Assembly: GCF_002741055.1 (NCBI RefSeq)
Contig: NZ_CP016809.1
Coordinates: 4,318,501 to 4,382,500, forward strand
DNA from: Paenibacillus ihbetae
GTDB taxonomy: Bacteria; Bacillota; Bacilli; Paenibacillales; Paenibacillaceae
DNA length: 64,000 bases
Direction: 5' to 3'
Positions 49,601 to 57,529 of this stretch are shown piece by piece. The position numbers and the translations under genes were made by a program. Numbering within the stretch: position 1 is the first letter of the stretch; the number at the start of each line of letters is the position of its first letter. Under the pieces are notes generated by a model. It was given only the letters and a program-made list of their open reading frames with translations. It had not been told where the DNA came from and made no database searches.

Positions 49601-51255
49601 GGGTAGCCGAGGTTCGCGGCTCCACGCCGGGGGTTGGCCTCATCTCCCCGCCGCCGCATCACGACATTTACTCGATCGAGGATTTGGCGGAGCTCATCTA
49701 TGATTTGAAGAACGCGAACCCGCGCGCGGACATCAACGTGAAGCTGGTGTCGGAGGTGGGCGTCGGCACGATCGCCGCAGGTGTGGCGAAGGGCCGGGCG
49801 GATATCATTCTGATCAGCGGTTACGACGGCGGCACAGGCGCTTCGCCGCAGGGCTCCATTCGCCATGCCGGCATGCCGTGGGAGCTGGGGCTGGCGGAAA
49901 CCCACCAGACGCTGATCATGAACAATCTGCGCGACCGCGTCGTGCTGGAGACGGACGGTAAAATGCTGAACGGGCGCGACCTCGTTGTGGCCGCGCTGCT
50001 CGGGGCCGAGGAATACGGATTCTCCACGGCGCCGCTCGTGGCGATCGGCTGTATCATGATGCGGGTATGTCAGATGGACACTTGCCCGGTCGGCGTAGCG
50101 ACCCAGAATCCGGAGCTGCGCAAGAACTTTACGGGGGATCCCGAGCATGTCGCCAACTTTATGCGCTTTGTCGCTGAAGATATGCGGGAGATTATGGCGG
50201 AGCTCGGCTTCCGCACCGTAGATGAGATGATCGGGCGCACCGACTGCCTGGATGCCGTGAAAGCCGATAATCATTGGAAGAAGAAGGGCGTCGACATCTC
50301 GGCGCTGCTGTACTCACCGGAGCTTCCGGAAGGCAGCACGCGGTATCGCTCCCAGCGGCAGAACCATGGGCTTGAGCAGACGCTCGACATGCGTTCCCTT
50401 CTGGAAGCCGCCCAGCCTGCGCTGGAAAGCGGCTCTCCGGTAGAAGGCGCGTTCCCGATCACGAACGTGGATCGCGCGGTAGGCACCATTCTGGGCAGCG
50501 AGGTTACGCGCAAATACGGAGCTGCCGGATTGCCGGAGGACACGATCCGCTTCAGCTTTACCGGATCGGCTGGTCAAAGCTTCGGCGCCTTCGTGCCGAA
50601 GGGAATGACGCTGACGGTAGAAGGCGATGCCAATGACTACATCGGCAAAGGCCTGTCCGGAGGCAAGCTCATCGTGAAGCCTTCTCCGAAGGCGACCTTT
50701 AAAGCGGAGGAGAACATCATCGCCGGTAATACCGCGTTCTACGGAGCTACCGGCGGCGAAGCTTACATCCGGGGAATTGCAGGCGAACGCTTCGCGGTTC
50801 GTAACTCCGGTGCGAGCATCGTTGTAGAGGGCGTAGGCGACCACGGCTGCGAATATATGACCGGCGGCCGGGTGGTCGTGCTTGGCGAGACGGGACGCAA
50901 CTTCGCGGCCGGGATGTCGGGCGGCGTCGCATACGTCTATGATCCGGATGGAACCTTCGTTCAGCGCTGCAACCTGGAGATGGTGCTGCTTGAGCGGGTG
51001 GAGGAGCCGAAGGAGAAGGACATTCTGTTCCGGATGATCCAGCAGCACTCCATCCACACGGACAGCGTGCCTGCCCAGCAAATTCTCGGGGAATGGGATG
51101 AGGCGGTTCAGCGCTTTGTTCGGGTTATTCCGAAGGATTACAAGCGCATGCTGCAGCAGATCGAGAAGGCTGAAGCCCAGGGCCTGGCGGGTGAAGCCGC
51201 GCTGCTCGCTGCGTTCGAAGCGAATATGAAAGAATTGGCTCGCTCAGGCAGCTAA
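46660..51255 (+). CDS. gltB: Glutamate synthase large subunit
   Basis: 1531 residues. After a short propeptide (about 21 residues) the class II amidotransferase begins at Cys22 in [20 protein letters not shown]. Central and FMN domains include [20 protein letters not shown] and [20 protein letters not shown]. The 3Fe-4S cluster ligands are in [15 protein letters not shown] (C-x5-C-x4-C). The C-terminal beta-helix is Gly-rich ([20 protein letters not shown]). It makes two glutamates from glutamine and 2-oxoglutarate. The small subunit gene gltD is not next to it; a terminator follows. ATG 46660 has AAGAAAGG upstream; TTG 46651 is less likely. Confidence 0.97.
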   Translation: MKHTDFPQKQGLYDPQFEKDACGMGFIAHIKGKPSHAIVSSALTMLANMEHRGGQGSEPNSGDGAGIMLQIPHAFFAEEAAKLGFELPEAGQYGAGMLFLSHDPEVRAAHEDQLAAIIAEEGQTLLGFRDVPTNDEMLGKSAKSAKPYVRQVFIGRSEDISDDLAFERKLYIIRRRAELAIRYSGKPEGDSFYVSSLSCRKIVYKGMLTTEQVGQFYLDLQEERLESAIALIHSRFSTNTFPSWERAHPYRFMIHNGEINTLRGNVNWMHARQSLFEHELFGSDLEKIKPIINPDGSDTGMFDNTFEFLYLSGRSLPHVAMMMVPEPWSNHESMDDTKKAFYKYHSTLMEPWDGPAAMAFTDGVQIGATLDRNGLRPSRYYVTKDDLIILSSEAGVLDIPAENVLYKDRLRPGRMLLVDTKEGRIISDEEVKAAIAAELPYGDWLEEHLVELHDLPDAPEAPEPKHENVRQLQQAFGYTYEELRKVLEPMAITGAEAIASMGYDAPLAVLSERPQRLFNYFKQMFAQVTNPPIDAIREELITSTATTIGPERNLLKPEPESCRHILLDSPVLSNEDFAKLRHVRRPGFKSMTIPIFFPAAEGAEGLRRAIDTMCEAADRVISKGHNILILSDRGVDKDNAAIPSLLAVSALHHHLIRQGTRTKVAILLESGEPREVHHYALLLGYGVSAVNPYLAFETLDDMIREGMLRGISHEKAVKNYIKAASKGVVKVLSKMGISTIQSYRGAQIFEAVGLKEDFVEKYFTRTPSRIGGIGLEEVALEALAHHERAFSDKDGNDKVLDSAGEYQWRADGEEHLFNPRTIHLLQQAVRTGDYATYKKYAELVQGENEAHLTLRALLKLKPAGAPVPLDEVESAASIMRRFKTGAMSFGSISKEAHESLAIGMNRIGGKSNTGEGGEDPGRFVPDANGDSRRSAIKQVASGRFGVTSNYLVNADEIQIKMAQGAKPGEGGQLPGRKVYPWVAEVRGSTPGVGLISPPPHHDIYSIEDLAELIYDLKNANPRADINVKLVSEVGVGTIAAGVAKGRADIILISGYDGGTGASPQGSIRHAGMPWELGLAETHQTLIMNNLRDRVVLETDGKMLNGRDLVVAALLGAEEYGFSTAPLVAIGCIMMRVCQMDTCPVGVATQNPELRKNFTGDPEHVANFMRFVAEDMREIMAELGFRTVDEMIGRTDCLDAVKADNHWKKKGVDISALLYSPELPEGSTRYRSQRQNHGLEQTLDMRSLLEAAQPALESGSPVEGAFPITNVDRAVGTILGSEVTRKYGAAGLPEDTIRFSFTGSAGQSFGAFVPKGMTLTVEGDANDYIGKGLSGGKLIVKPSPKATFKAEENIIAGNTAFYGATGGEAYIRGIAGERFAVRNSGASIVVEGVGDHGCEYMTGGRVVVLGETGRNFAAGMSGGVAYVYDPDGTFVQRCNLEMVLLERVEEPKEKDILFRMIQQHSIHTDSVPAQQILGEWDEAVQRFVRVIPKDYKRMLQQIEKAEAQGLAGEAALLAAFEANMKELARSGS

Positions 51256-51285
51256 AGGCCGATAAGACTTTTTTACGCATAAATT

Positions 51286-51328
51286 AGCTGCATTGTGTTC
51301 TTTATCAGAATACAATGCAGCTTTTTTT
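51286..51328 (+). terminator. Terminator after gltB
   Basis: AGCTGCATTGT pairs with ACAATGCAGCT and a T7 run follows. The remaining gap to 51574 shows a TATAAT near 51470 but no gene. Confidence 0.93.
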
Positions 51329-51574
51329 CATATATAAGAAAACGGTAAGGCTGCACTGCATACTCGTACATGGCGAAGGGGCGGCGAACCTCAATATTCG
51401 ACAAAAATAGAAGCTTTCGCGGAGGACAATGCTTCCACCAGACGACACCATCATAAGAAAGGGTCCGGTATAATATTGGTAAGTAAGTTGTTTGTCGGTA
51501 AATCGTACATACAAGTTGAAGAGCAGTAAGGGATGGATTAGGGAATATAGTAGATAGGAGAGTCGTTTAAGAAA

Positions 51575-51724
51575 ATGAGTATGGACAAGGAGAGAAGCTC
51601 AGGAAGCACCGAGCAGAAGCTTGACCGACTGAAGACGGATCTGGACATTCACAAGCTCATGATCCAATTAGGAATCCATCCTGAAAAATGGCTGCAGGCA
51701 AAGGAACGTCAACAAGGACAATAA
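51575..51724 (+). CDS. 49-residue hypothetical protein
   Basis: A small frame: SMDKERSSGSTEQKLDRLKT, then DLDIHKLMIQLGIHPEKWLQ, ending AKERQQGQ. It is hydrophilic and mostly helical. AGGAG lies 14 bases upstream, rather far. It has an internal second ATG at 51581. A terminator follows within 32 bases. No family recognised. The composition and the downstream terminator argue for a real gene, but expression is unproven. Confidence 0.5.
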   Translation: MSMDKERSSGSTEQKLDRLKTDLDIHKLMIQLGIHPEKWLQAKERQQGQ

Positions 51725-51755
51725 CACGGTCAACATATGTGAATACTGTTGCACA

Positions 51756-51803
51756 AAAATCCCCGGCGGAAGGATCGACAGGATCGAACCCGCCGGGGAT
51801 TTC
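51756..51803. terminator. Strong inverted repeat, terminator of the convergent genes
   Basis: AAATCCCCGGCGG and CCGCCGGGGATTT pair perfectly over 12-13 bp. A T run follows on the minus strand (TTTTTG). It serves the XRE gene (-) and probably the 49-residue gene (+). A second small hairpin TTTGCCG/CGGCAAA lies at 51809-51828. Confidence 0.85.
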
Positions 51804-51858
51804 GTTGATTTGCCGCACGTACGGCAAACGGGCATGGAAGAATAAAGCCGGGAACCCC

Positions 51859-52227
51859 TTATTTCATGGAGCGCTCCATTCGCACAAAAGCAATGAACCG
51901 CTTGGCTTCTTCCTCCGTCAGCTTGCGACCATCGATCGTGAGATTAAAACGCTCCAGCAGATCGTCGTCGGAAAGCTCCAACTGGTCGACAAACTCACGC
52001 ACCTCCGGCTCCAGGACTGCTTTTGGCAGTGCCGTTCGTCCGATGAGATAATCTATCGATACGTCAAAGAGGTCTGCAAGGCGGGTCAATGTTTCAAAAT
52101 CCGGTTTGCGCCGGTTTTTTTCATAATGGGATAGTGCCGCACGAGTGATTCCGACAGAAGCAGCAAGCTCTTCCTGGGTCCATCCCCGCTGTTCGCGTAA
52201 TTCAGAGATTCGTTCTCCGTAGTTCAT
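51859..52227 (-). CDS. XRE-family repressor, larger paralogue
   Basis: 122 residues. The N-terminal HTH starts MNYGERISELREQRGWTQEE, with the recognition part GITRAALSHYEKNRRKPDFE, then LTRLADLFDVSIDYLIGR. The C-terminal extension of about 57 residues (VREFVDQLELSDDDLLERFN, ending FIAFVRMERSMK) may mediate dimerisation or be a ligand-sensing arm. The start is taken as the second ATG (52227), matching the N-terminus of its paralogue at 54361-54555; ATG 52233 is also possible. Its recognition helix is nearly the same as the paralogue's. GATAC-N5-GTATC sites lie before both genes. Confidence 0.88.
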   Translation of the reverse strand: MNYGERISELREQRGWTQEELAASVGITRAALSHYEKNRRKPDFETLTRLADLFDVSIDYLIGRTALPKAVLEPEVREFVDQLELSDDDLLERFNLTIDGRKLTEEEAKRFIAFVRMERSMK

Positions 52228-52337
52228 ATGCATTGATCCCCCTTTCGATGGAGTGTTTGTATCTATAGAAGCTGATTACATCGATCTGTCATCAAGATGC
52301 CTGTGACCAAAATTATGGGAAAATCGGTATTATGCGG

Positions 52338-52398
52338 TTGACTAGATACAATATGTATCGTATTATGTTGAGTAGTAATAGTAGATACGAATCGTATC
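52338..52398 (+). promoter_or_regulatory. Promoter with GATAC-N5-GTATC operators
   Basis: TTGACT (52338-52343), 17 bp, TATTAT (52361-52366) is a good promoter reading right. The spacer is almost filled by GATACAATATGTATC (52345-52359). A second site GATACGAATCGTATC lies at 52384-52398. Repressor binding would block polymerase directly. Confidence 0.8.
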
Positions 52399-52495
52399 TA
52401 AATTCGGTCAATGGGTGACATTTAGTATCATTTTATCCAGCAAGGAAACGTCCCATACCAAAAAAATCGATAAGGGATGGCGGAGATATCTTATC

Positions 52496-52858
52496 ATGTT
52501 ACACGAACGGCAGCACCAAATCACCGTTAGCATTCGTCTGCTGCGAATCGGAGAGATGACTATTCATGGGAAAAGCCACCCGGTTATCCCGTTGGAGCTG
52601 GTCCCGAATGGGCTGGTATTCCTATGTCCGTGGAAAATCCCAATACAATCTAATATTACGCTCGGTTATGTGATTGACGATCGGGTGGATCATCTTCTGT
52701 TAACAGGCTCTCTTGAGGATCGGGGGCTCTTTCAAGGTCATTATATGTACCGGTTGGAGTTCGAAGCGGACCGCGAGCAGAAAAGCCGGATCATCGGCAT
52801 GCTGAACAGAATGATGCTCCATGAACTTCAGCCAAGCAAGCTAAAATTGTACAGCTAA
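52496..52858 (+). CDS. Hypothetical protein, possibly PilZ-like
   Basis: 120 residues from ATG 52496 (CGGAG 10 bases upstream); an in-frame GTG at 52415 is weaker. Strand-rich content: RLLRIGEMTIHGKSHPVIPL, then LVPNGLVFLCPWKIPIQSNI, LLTGSLEDRGLFQGHYMYRL and EFEADREQKSRIIGMLNRMM. The layout (beta strands, a G.GF-like turn, then YRLEFE and helix) recalls diverged PilZ domains, but the RxxxR c-di-GMP motif is not evident. The gene is under a promoter with two XRE operators, so it should be repressed by one or both of the XRE paralogues. Confidence 0.55.
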   Translation: MLHERQHQITVSIRLLRIGEMTIHGKSHPVIPLELVPNGLVFLCPWKIPIQSNITLGYVIDDRVDHLLLTGSLEDRGLFQGHYMYRLEFEADREQKSRIIGMLNRMMLHELQPSKLKLYS

Positions 52859-53234
52859 AAAACACCAGACATCTCCGGGCGTGGCCGCTGACAAAAAAAC
52901 TTATGACTTAAGACGTGATATACGAACTTCGGCTCATTGTTATTCTACTATATTTACGATGCCCGGTCATTAGTTCTTTTACCTTAAATCGGAGCGTCCT
53001 AAATGGCGAAAACATTGACGATTTAGCTCGTAATGGCATTTACGTGAACCAGGCGAACTACTCTCCCGATACCTCTTTTCAGCATGAATCATTATGGATT
53101 CAGCTATATTCCACGCAATGCTCCTCCTCATAATACGACAAAATAAGTTTCCAATCGACAATTTTTGAGCGAGGCGTTTTGTTGATGTATGTTGGTCTAA
53201 TCATAGTGGTGATCTACTAGGAGGGCAGCTTCGA
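52859..53234. other. Intergenic region before the LCP gene
   Basis: An AT-rich 376-bp gap. A 72-codon frame (52915-53133) has no ribosome site and an unlikely composition. No hairpin or repeat stands out. Confidence 0.4.
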
Positions 53235-54176
53235 ATGAGAATATGGAGAAAATGGTGGATATGGCTGCTCATCGTCCTCGTGGTCGTGCCTGCGGGTTAT
53301 GTGACGTATGTGTACCAGTCCATCAAATCGACTGCGCATCAAATTTACGAGGAACGAGAGGAAGGATTGCCGCCGGCAGTTCCAGTGACTACGGTCGAGC
53401 AGAAGATCCGCGTCAAGCCGGATAAATTGAAAAATGCGGATCAGCCGGTCCCGTTTACGGTGCTTATGCTTGGGGTGGACGAACGACCGAATGACAGGGG
53501 CCGCTCGGATACGCTGATGCTGATGGCCGTGAACCCTGCCAAGGGCTCGATCATGATGTTCAATGTTCCAAGAGATACCCGTACGAGCATCGTCGGGCAC
53601 GGCAAGGTGGATAAAATCAACCATGCTTACGCCTTCGGCGGCGTAGATATGTCCATTCGCTCGGTAGAGAACTTCCTGCAATATCCGATTGATTATTACG
53701 TTAAAGTCAATATGGAAGGCTTCTCGCAGATCATTGATTCGCTTGGCGGCGTAACGGTAAACAACCAGATGGCGTTTGATTATGCGGGCCATCATTTCGG
53801 CGAAGGCGTACTGAAGCTGAGCGGGGAGGAGGCGCTGGCCTTTTCCCGGATGCGTTTCGAAGACCCGAAGGGGGATCTGGGGAGAAACGCCAGACAGCGG
53901 GAAATTATCAAGGGAGTTCTTGATAACGCGATGAAGGTTACGACGGTGTTCAAGCTTGAAGCCCTGTTGGATGATGTCGGGGGCAGTGTCAAAACGGATA
54001 TATCCTTCGATGAGATGAAACGGTTCGTCACCGATTATATGCAGAAGCTGGAGCGGATCGATCAGGTGGAGATTCAGGGGCGCGGCCAGATCATCGACGG
54101 AATATGGTACTATATTGTCGATCAGAATGAGAAGGCCCGCATTCACTCCCTGCTTAGCGATTTTATGGGGAGCTAG
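53235..54176 (+). CDS. LCP-family (LytR-CpsA-Psr) cell wall glycopolymer ligase
   Basis: 313 residues. N-terminal membrane helix (about 4-24: WRKWWIWLLIVLVVVPAGYV). The extracytoplasmic LCP domain has VLMLGVDERPNDRGRSDTLM (conserved Asp/Arg), NVPRDTRTSIVGHGKVDKIN, HAYAFGGVDMSIRSVENFL, VNMEGFSQIIDSLGGVTVNN and ALAFSRMRFEDPKGDLGRNA with the RQREII arginines. LCP enzymes attach teichoic acids or other glycopolymers to peptidoglycan. AGGAGG lies 10 bases upstream. A strong terminator follows. Confidence 0.95.
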   Translation: MRIWRKWWIWLLIVLVVVPAGYVTYVYQSIKSTAHQIYEEREEGLPPAVPVTTVEQKIRVKPDKLKNADQPVPFTVLMLGVDERPNDRGRSDTLMLMAVNPAKGSIMMFNVPRDTRTSIVGHGKVDKINHAYAFGGVDMSIRSVENFLQYPIDYYVKVNMEGFSQIIDSLGGVTVNNQMAFDYAGHHFGEGVLKLSGEEALAFSRMRFEDPKGDLGRNARQREIIKGVLDNAMKVTTVFKLEALLDDVGGSVKTDISFDEMKRFVTDYMQKLERIDQVEIQGRGQIIDGIWYYIVDQNEKARIHSLLSDFMGS

Positions 54177-54220
54177 GGCTTGCGTCCGTAGTCTGGCGAT
54201 GGTCAAGCGAAGAGGTTCAT

Positions 54221-54272
54221 GAGGAAAAGGAGGTGCAGGTTATCTGCCTCACCGCCGTTTCCTCTTTTTTTT
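54221..54272 (+). terminator. Terminator after the LCP gene
   Basis: GAGGAAA (54221-54227) pairs with TTTCCTC (54258-54264), extended inside by AGGTG.../CACC and GCAGG/GCCT pairings. A run of T follows. Confidence 0.88.
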
Positions 54273-54360
54273 ATTCGGCAAAATAGGAGCGCTTTCATCG
54301 GAAGCCGGATGCTGGATCCAGCCTGCCCTTTGCCTATATTCATCCTCTCTTAACCGGAAG

Positions 54361-54555
54361 CTATCGTCCGATAATTTTATCGATCGTGGTCTCGAATATG
54401 TCCGCAAGACGTGTCAGCGTCTCCAGATTGGGCTTTCTTCGGTTTTGTTCGTAATGGGATAGAGATGCGCGGCTAATACCGATCAACTCTGACAGCTCTT
54501 CTTGAGTCCATCCTTTCTGTTCCCGCAATTTCGCTATGCGAGATCCATATGTCAT
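54361..54555 (-). CDS. XRE-family repressor, 64-residue HTH-only paralogue
   Basis: 64 residues, an HTH domain alone: MTYGSRIAKLREQKGWTQEE, LSELIGISRASLSHYEQNRR, then KPNLETLTRLADIFETTIDK and IIGR. It aligns over its full length with residues 1-64 of the XRE gene at 51859-52227, including the recognition helix. GAGGTGAAT lies upstream. Three GATAC-N5-GTATC-like sites lie in its own promoter region, one overlapping a -10 (TACATT at 54629-54634 on the minus strand, -35 TTGACG at 54652-54657). Confidence 0.9.
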   Translation of the reverse strand: MTYGSRIAKLREQKGWTQEELSELIGISRASLSHYEQNRRKPNLETLTRLADIFETTIDKIIGR

Positions 54556-54621
54556 TCATATTCACCTCACTACGCTCCTCAAGGATTTAAAGAAATCAAT
54601 GACTATTTCTAGGTTTGTTAT

Positions 54622-54786
54622 GATACAAAATGTATCCTAAAATGGAGATATCGTCAATACATATTGTATCAAAGTGTCAATAATGAAACAAATTGTATCA
54701 TCGAATATGCGATCAATATTTTTCTATTTTATTTGACAAAGGTCAGCATATTTTATAATATTTTTGGTGCGGATACAAAATGTATC
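54622..54786. promoter_or_regulatory. Divergent promoter region with four GATAC-N5-GTATC-type operators
   Basis: Sites: GATACAAAATGTATC (54622-54636), AATACATATTGTATC (54656-54670), GAAACAAATTGTATC (54685-54699), GATACAAAATGTATC (54772-54786). The rightward promoter is TTGACA (54733-54738), 17 bp, TAATAT (54756-54761), with the last site at the expected start. The leftward promoter overlaps the first site. Confidence 0.8.
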
Positions 54787-54836
54787 ATAGCGGCATAAGC
54801 ATAACAGCTTATGAATCCCGGAAAGGAGATGACGGG

Positions 54837-54989
54837 ATGAGCGAAGGGTTGATGTATTGTGTCAGCTGCTGCCGAATACTGCCCGTGATGGAAAGCTACA
54901 CTTTGTATAGAACCGGATTTTATAAGCATAATGTCCCTGCGGGGATGTGCAAGGAATGCCAGGCGGGTTTATCGGAGGAGCGCAAATAG
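54837..54989 (+). CDS. 50-residue zinc-ribbon-like small protein
   Basis: MSEGLMYCVSCCRILPVMES, then YTLYRTGFYKHNVPAGMCKE and CQAGLSEERK. The pairs C8-x2-C11 and C38-x2-C41 suggest a treble-clef or ribbon zinc site. AAAGGAG lies 8 bases before ATG 54837. It is transcribed from a promoter carrying an XRE operator, divergent from the 64-residue repressor. No family recognised. It could be a DNA- or protein-binding effector whose release depends on the repressors. Confidence 0.7.
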   Translation: MSEGLMYCVSCCRILPVMESYTLYRTGFYKHNVPAGMCKECQAGLSEERK

Positions 54990-55132
54990 CATTTACGGGG
55001 TTATTGGGGAATGGATTGGACGTTGAAGCTCGGCATAAGGCCTGTTATAAGTGCGCACATTTAGTCTTTTGTTCTGGTATTGTATAATGGGCATGTTTCG
55101 AAGCGATAGGATACCAGGGCAAAGGAGAGTAG

Positions 55133-56053
55133 ATGATGCAGCAGGAACCGCTTGTAAGGCTGCTCGGCGTGACGAAGAAGATATCGTCCAGGGTGCTGGT
55201 GGACAACGTGACCTTTGATATACCGCCGGGCCAGATCTTCGGATTTCTTGGGCCGAACGGCGCAGGCAAGACAACAACCATCCGGATGATGGTCGGACTG
55301 ATGTCCATTACGGAGGGAGATATCGTGATCGGAGGCTACAGCATCCGGTCGCACTATGAGCAGGCTGCCGCATTGATTGGGGCCATCGTCGAGAACCCGG
55401 AGATGTATAAGTATCTGTCGGGGTATAACAATTTGAAGCATTTCGCCCGGATGATGCCGGGAATATCTGAAGAACGCATCCGCGAGGTGGTGGAGCTCGT
55501 GGGGCTTGAGCATCGAATCCATGACAAGGTTCAGACCTATTCCCTTGGGATGCGCCAGCGGCTGGGCGTGGCGCAGGCCCTGCTTCATCGGCCGAAGCTG
55601 CTCATCCTGGACGAGCCTACGAATGGATTGGATCCGCAGGGGATCCGCGAACTGCGCGACTACTTGCGCAGATTAACGCGGGAAGAGGGGACGACCGTGT
55701 TCGTATCCAGCCACCTGCTGTCTGAGATGGAGCTGATGTGCGATCGCGTCGGCATTATCCGGCACGGCCGCCTGATCGATATCCGGCAGCTTCGGGGTGC
55801 GGACGGCGAGCGGACGGCCGAGGAGACGGCTTTTACCGTTCATGATGCTTCATCGGCTGCCGCATTGCTTCAATCCTTCGGGGCGAAGACCGAAGGGAAC
55901 AAGGTGATTGTCCGGGGCAATCCGGAGACCGTCGCGGATATCAATGCCATTCTGGTTGGAGCGGGGATTCGCGTATTTTCGATCCAGCCGGTAACCGAAT
56001 CGTTGGAGGATCAGTTTTTGGAAATGACGGGAGGGGATCGCCATGTGGAGTAG
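55133..56053 (+). CDS. ABC transporter ATP-binding protein (BcrA/NatA-like)
   Basis: 306 residues. Walker A GPNGAGKTT (40-48), Q-loop region IVENPEMYKYLSGYNNL, signature YSLGMRQRLGVAQALLHRP, Walker B LLILDEPTNGLDPQGIRELR, and switch His in VFVSSHLLSEMELMC. The C-terminal about 85 residues form the extra domain seen in BcrA/NatA-type exporters. It overlaps the permease gene by 11 bases. Substrates of such pairs include peptide antibiotics and sodium; not decidable here. AAAGGAG upstream. Confidence 0.94.
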   Translation: MMQQEPLVRLLGVTKKISSRVLVDNVTFDIPPGQIFGFLGPNGAGKTTTIRMMVGLMSITEGDIVIGGYSIRSHYEQAAALIGAIVENPEMYKYLSGYNNLKHFARMMPGISEERIREVVELVGLEHRIHDKVQTYSLGMRQRLGVAQALLHRPKLLILDEPTNGLDPQGIRELRDYLRRLTREEGTTVFVSSHLLSEMELMCDRVGIIRHGRLIDIRQLRGADGERTAEETAFTVHDASSAAALLQSFGAKTEGNKVIVRGNPETVADINAILVGAGIRVFSIQPVTESLEDQFLEMTGGDRHVE

Positions 56054-56819
56054 CTTTCCCCGTCTGGTCGCCAACGAGAATATGAAAATCTATTTCCGCG
56101 TAAGAACCTGGATCATGCTGGCGATCCTCGTGTTTTTCAGCGCCGCGATGCCGGCGATGCTGTATGTAACGGGAGCTGCGATGGACGCATGGACCGTCTT
56201 TACATGGACGGAGAGCTTTACGCTTTACCTGAGCGCGATCTTTACCGTTGTCATTGCCGCTGACATCGTTGCCGGGGAGTTTGCGACGGGGACGATCAAG
56301 CTGCTGCTGATCCGCCCGCTCCGTCGGGGGAAAATATTGATGTCTAAATGGGTCGCCGTCCTGCTGTTCATCCTGCTCTGCGCAGTCCTGACAGCTTTAG
56401 TCGGCATCGCGCTCGCCCAGCTGTTCTTTGCGGGTGCGAGCAGCATGGGCTCCGGATCCGGAGCTTCGTCGATCTCAAGCTCATTGCTGCTGCTGCTCAC
56501 CGATACGATCCAGCTGGTCATGATCGCGCTCGTTGCGTTTATGCTGTCGACGGTGTTCCGGTCGGGCAGCCTCGCCATCGGTATCTCGCTCCTGGTCTTG
56601 TTTACGAAGGATCTGTTCGGCTTTATGCTGAACCCGGATAAATACGCTTGGGCGAAATACATCCTGTTCCTTCATATCGACCTGAGCGGATATATCCAAT
56701 CGCCGATCGGGCCCGGCGGGGTTTCTCTCAGCTTCTCCATCTTCATTTTGGCCGCGTACAGCCTCGTCTTTTTGCTGGTTGCCTGGTGGGCCTTCGCCAA
56801 GCGGGATGTCGCCGCCTAG
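56043..56819 (+). CDS. ABC-2-type transporter permease
   Basis: 258 residues with six membrane segments (first at about 20-40, TWIMLAILVFFSAAMPAMLY; last at about 228-248, FSIFILAAYSLVFLLVAWWA). The intracellular helix after helix 2, FATGTIKLLLIRPLRRGKIL, contains the typical coupling segment of NatB/BcrB-like permeases. It forms an exporter with the preceding ATPase. The operon ends in the hairpin at 56885. Confidence 0.92.
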   Translation: MWSSFPRLVANENMKIYFRVRTWIMLAILVFFSAAMPAMLYVTGAAMDAWTVFTWTESFTLYLSAIFTVVIAADIVAGEFATGTIKLLLIRPLRRGKILMSKWVAVLLFILLCAVLTALVGIALAQLFFAGASSMGSGSGASSISSSLLLLLTDTIQLVMIALVAFMLSTVFRSGSLAIGISLLVLFTKDLFGFMLNPDKYAWAKYILFLHIDLSGYIQSPIGPGGVSLSFSIFILAAYSLVFLLVAWWAFAKRDVAA

Positions 56820-56884
56820 ATCCGCATGACGACCGAAGTTTCGTTCGGTAATCCATGTGCTGATTTATATTTAGGCAAAAAAAT

Positions 56885-56934
56885 AAGAGCTCCTTCGGCC
56901 AAAATGAGTGACGGCTGAAAAGGGGCTCTTCTTT
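56885..56934 (+). terminator. Terminator after the ABC operon
   Basis: AAGAGC (56885-56890) pairs with GCTCTT (56925-56930), with inner pairs CCTT/AAGG and GCC/GGC, followed by CTTTT. A small ACCGAA/TTCGGT hairpin lies upstream (56831-56849). It may also serve the bactofilin operon from the other side. Confidence 0.8.
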
Positions 56935-57076
56935 TGCTTGGAGGGCCTTGGAGGGGAGAAGGAACGGTAGGGCGGATCTGCCCAGCCGGCAGGCTGAACT
57001 TCCTGCCGCAAAGCCGTTTTCTCGTAGATCACCCGCAGAAAGTGTATGCCAAACCGAAGGTCGCACATCCCCCGAA

Positions 57077-57490
57077 TCAGCCTGCTTCCGGCTGCTGCAG
57101 CGATGGTGCGGCTTCCGATTGTTCCAATGCGGCACTAGCCGCTTCCGCATGATCCATCCGGCTGGCTCCGTTCAATAATCCGCCTTCCATGATAATCAGG
57201 GATCCGGCGTAGACATCGCCGTACATCTGTCCGCTCGGGGTTATGGTCAGCTTGCCCTCGGCAATGATGTCCCCGTATACCTTCCCCGCTACAATCACCT
57301 CCTTGGCGGAGATATTGGACCGGCACGATGCGCTCTCGCCAATGGTGACGCTGCCCTGGCTTTCGATGGATCCGTTAAACCGGCCGTCGATCCGCAAATT
57401 ATCCTCGGACTGCAGCACCCCCTCAAACTCGCTGCCCGGTCCGATCAAGGAATCGATAAGATGAGCTGCTTTGCGTTTCTTTTTCTTCAT
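57077..57490 (-). CDS. Bactofilin (polymer-forming cytoskeletal protein)
   Basis: 137 residues. The beta-helical bactofilin core (about 15-105) has TIGESASCRSNISAKEVIVA and GKVYGDIIAEGKLTITPSGQ repeats with the SEFEGVLQSEDNLRIDGRFN start. A basic N-terminus (MKKKKRKAAHL) could bind membrane. The Ala/Glu-rich C-terminal tail is not conserved-looking. Bactofilins polymerise without nucleotide and often scaffold wall enzymes. It directly follows an M23 peptidase gene, a widespread pairing. Confidence 0.94.
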   Translation of the reverse strand: MKKKKRKAAHLIDSLIGPGSEFEGVLQSEDNLRIDGRFNGSIESQGSVTIGESASCRSNISAKEVIVAGKVYGDIIAEGKLTITPSGQMYGDVYAGSLIIMEGGLLNGASRMDHAEAASAALEQSEAAPSLQQPEAG

Positions 57491-57529
57491 AATCGGTTGT
57501 CCTCCTTACCAATCAAATAAAGTTCTGGA

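Noticed and set aside
52915-53133. 72-codon frame in the gap before the LCP gene
   Set aside because: No ribosome site and no recognisable composition or motif.
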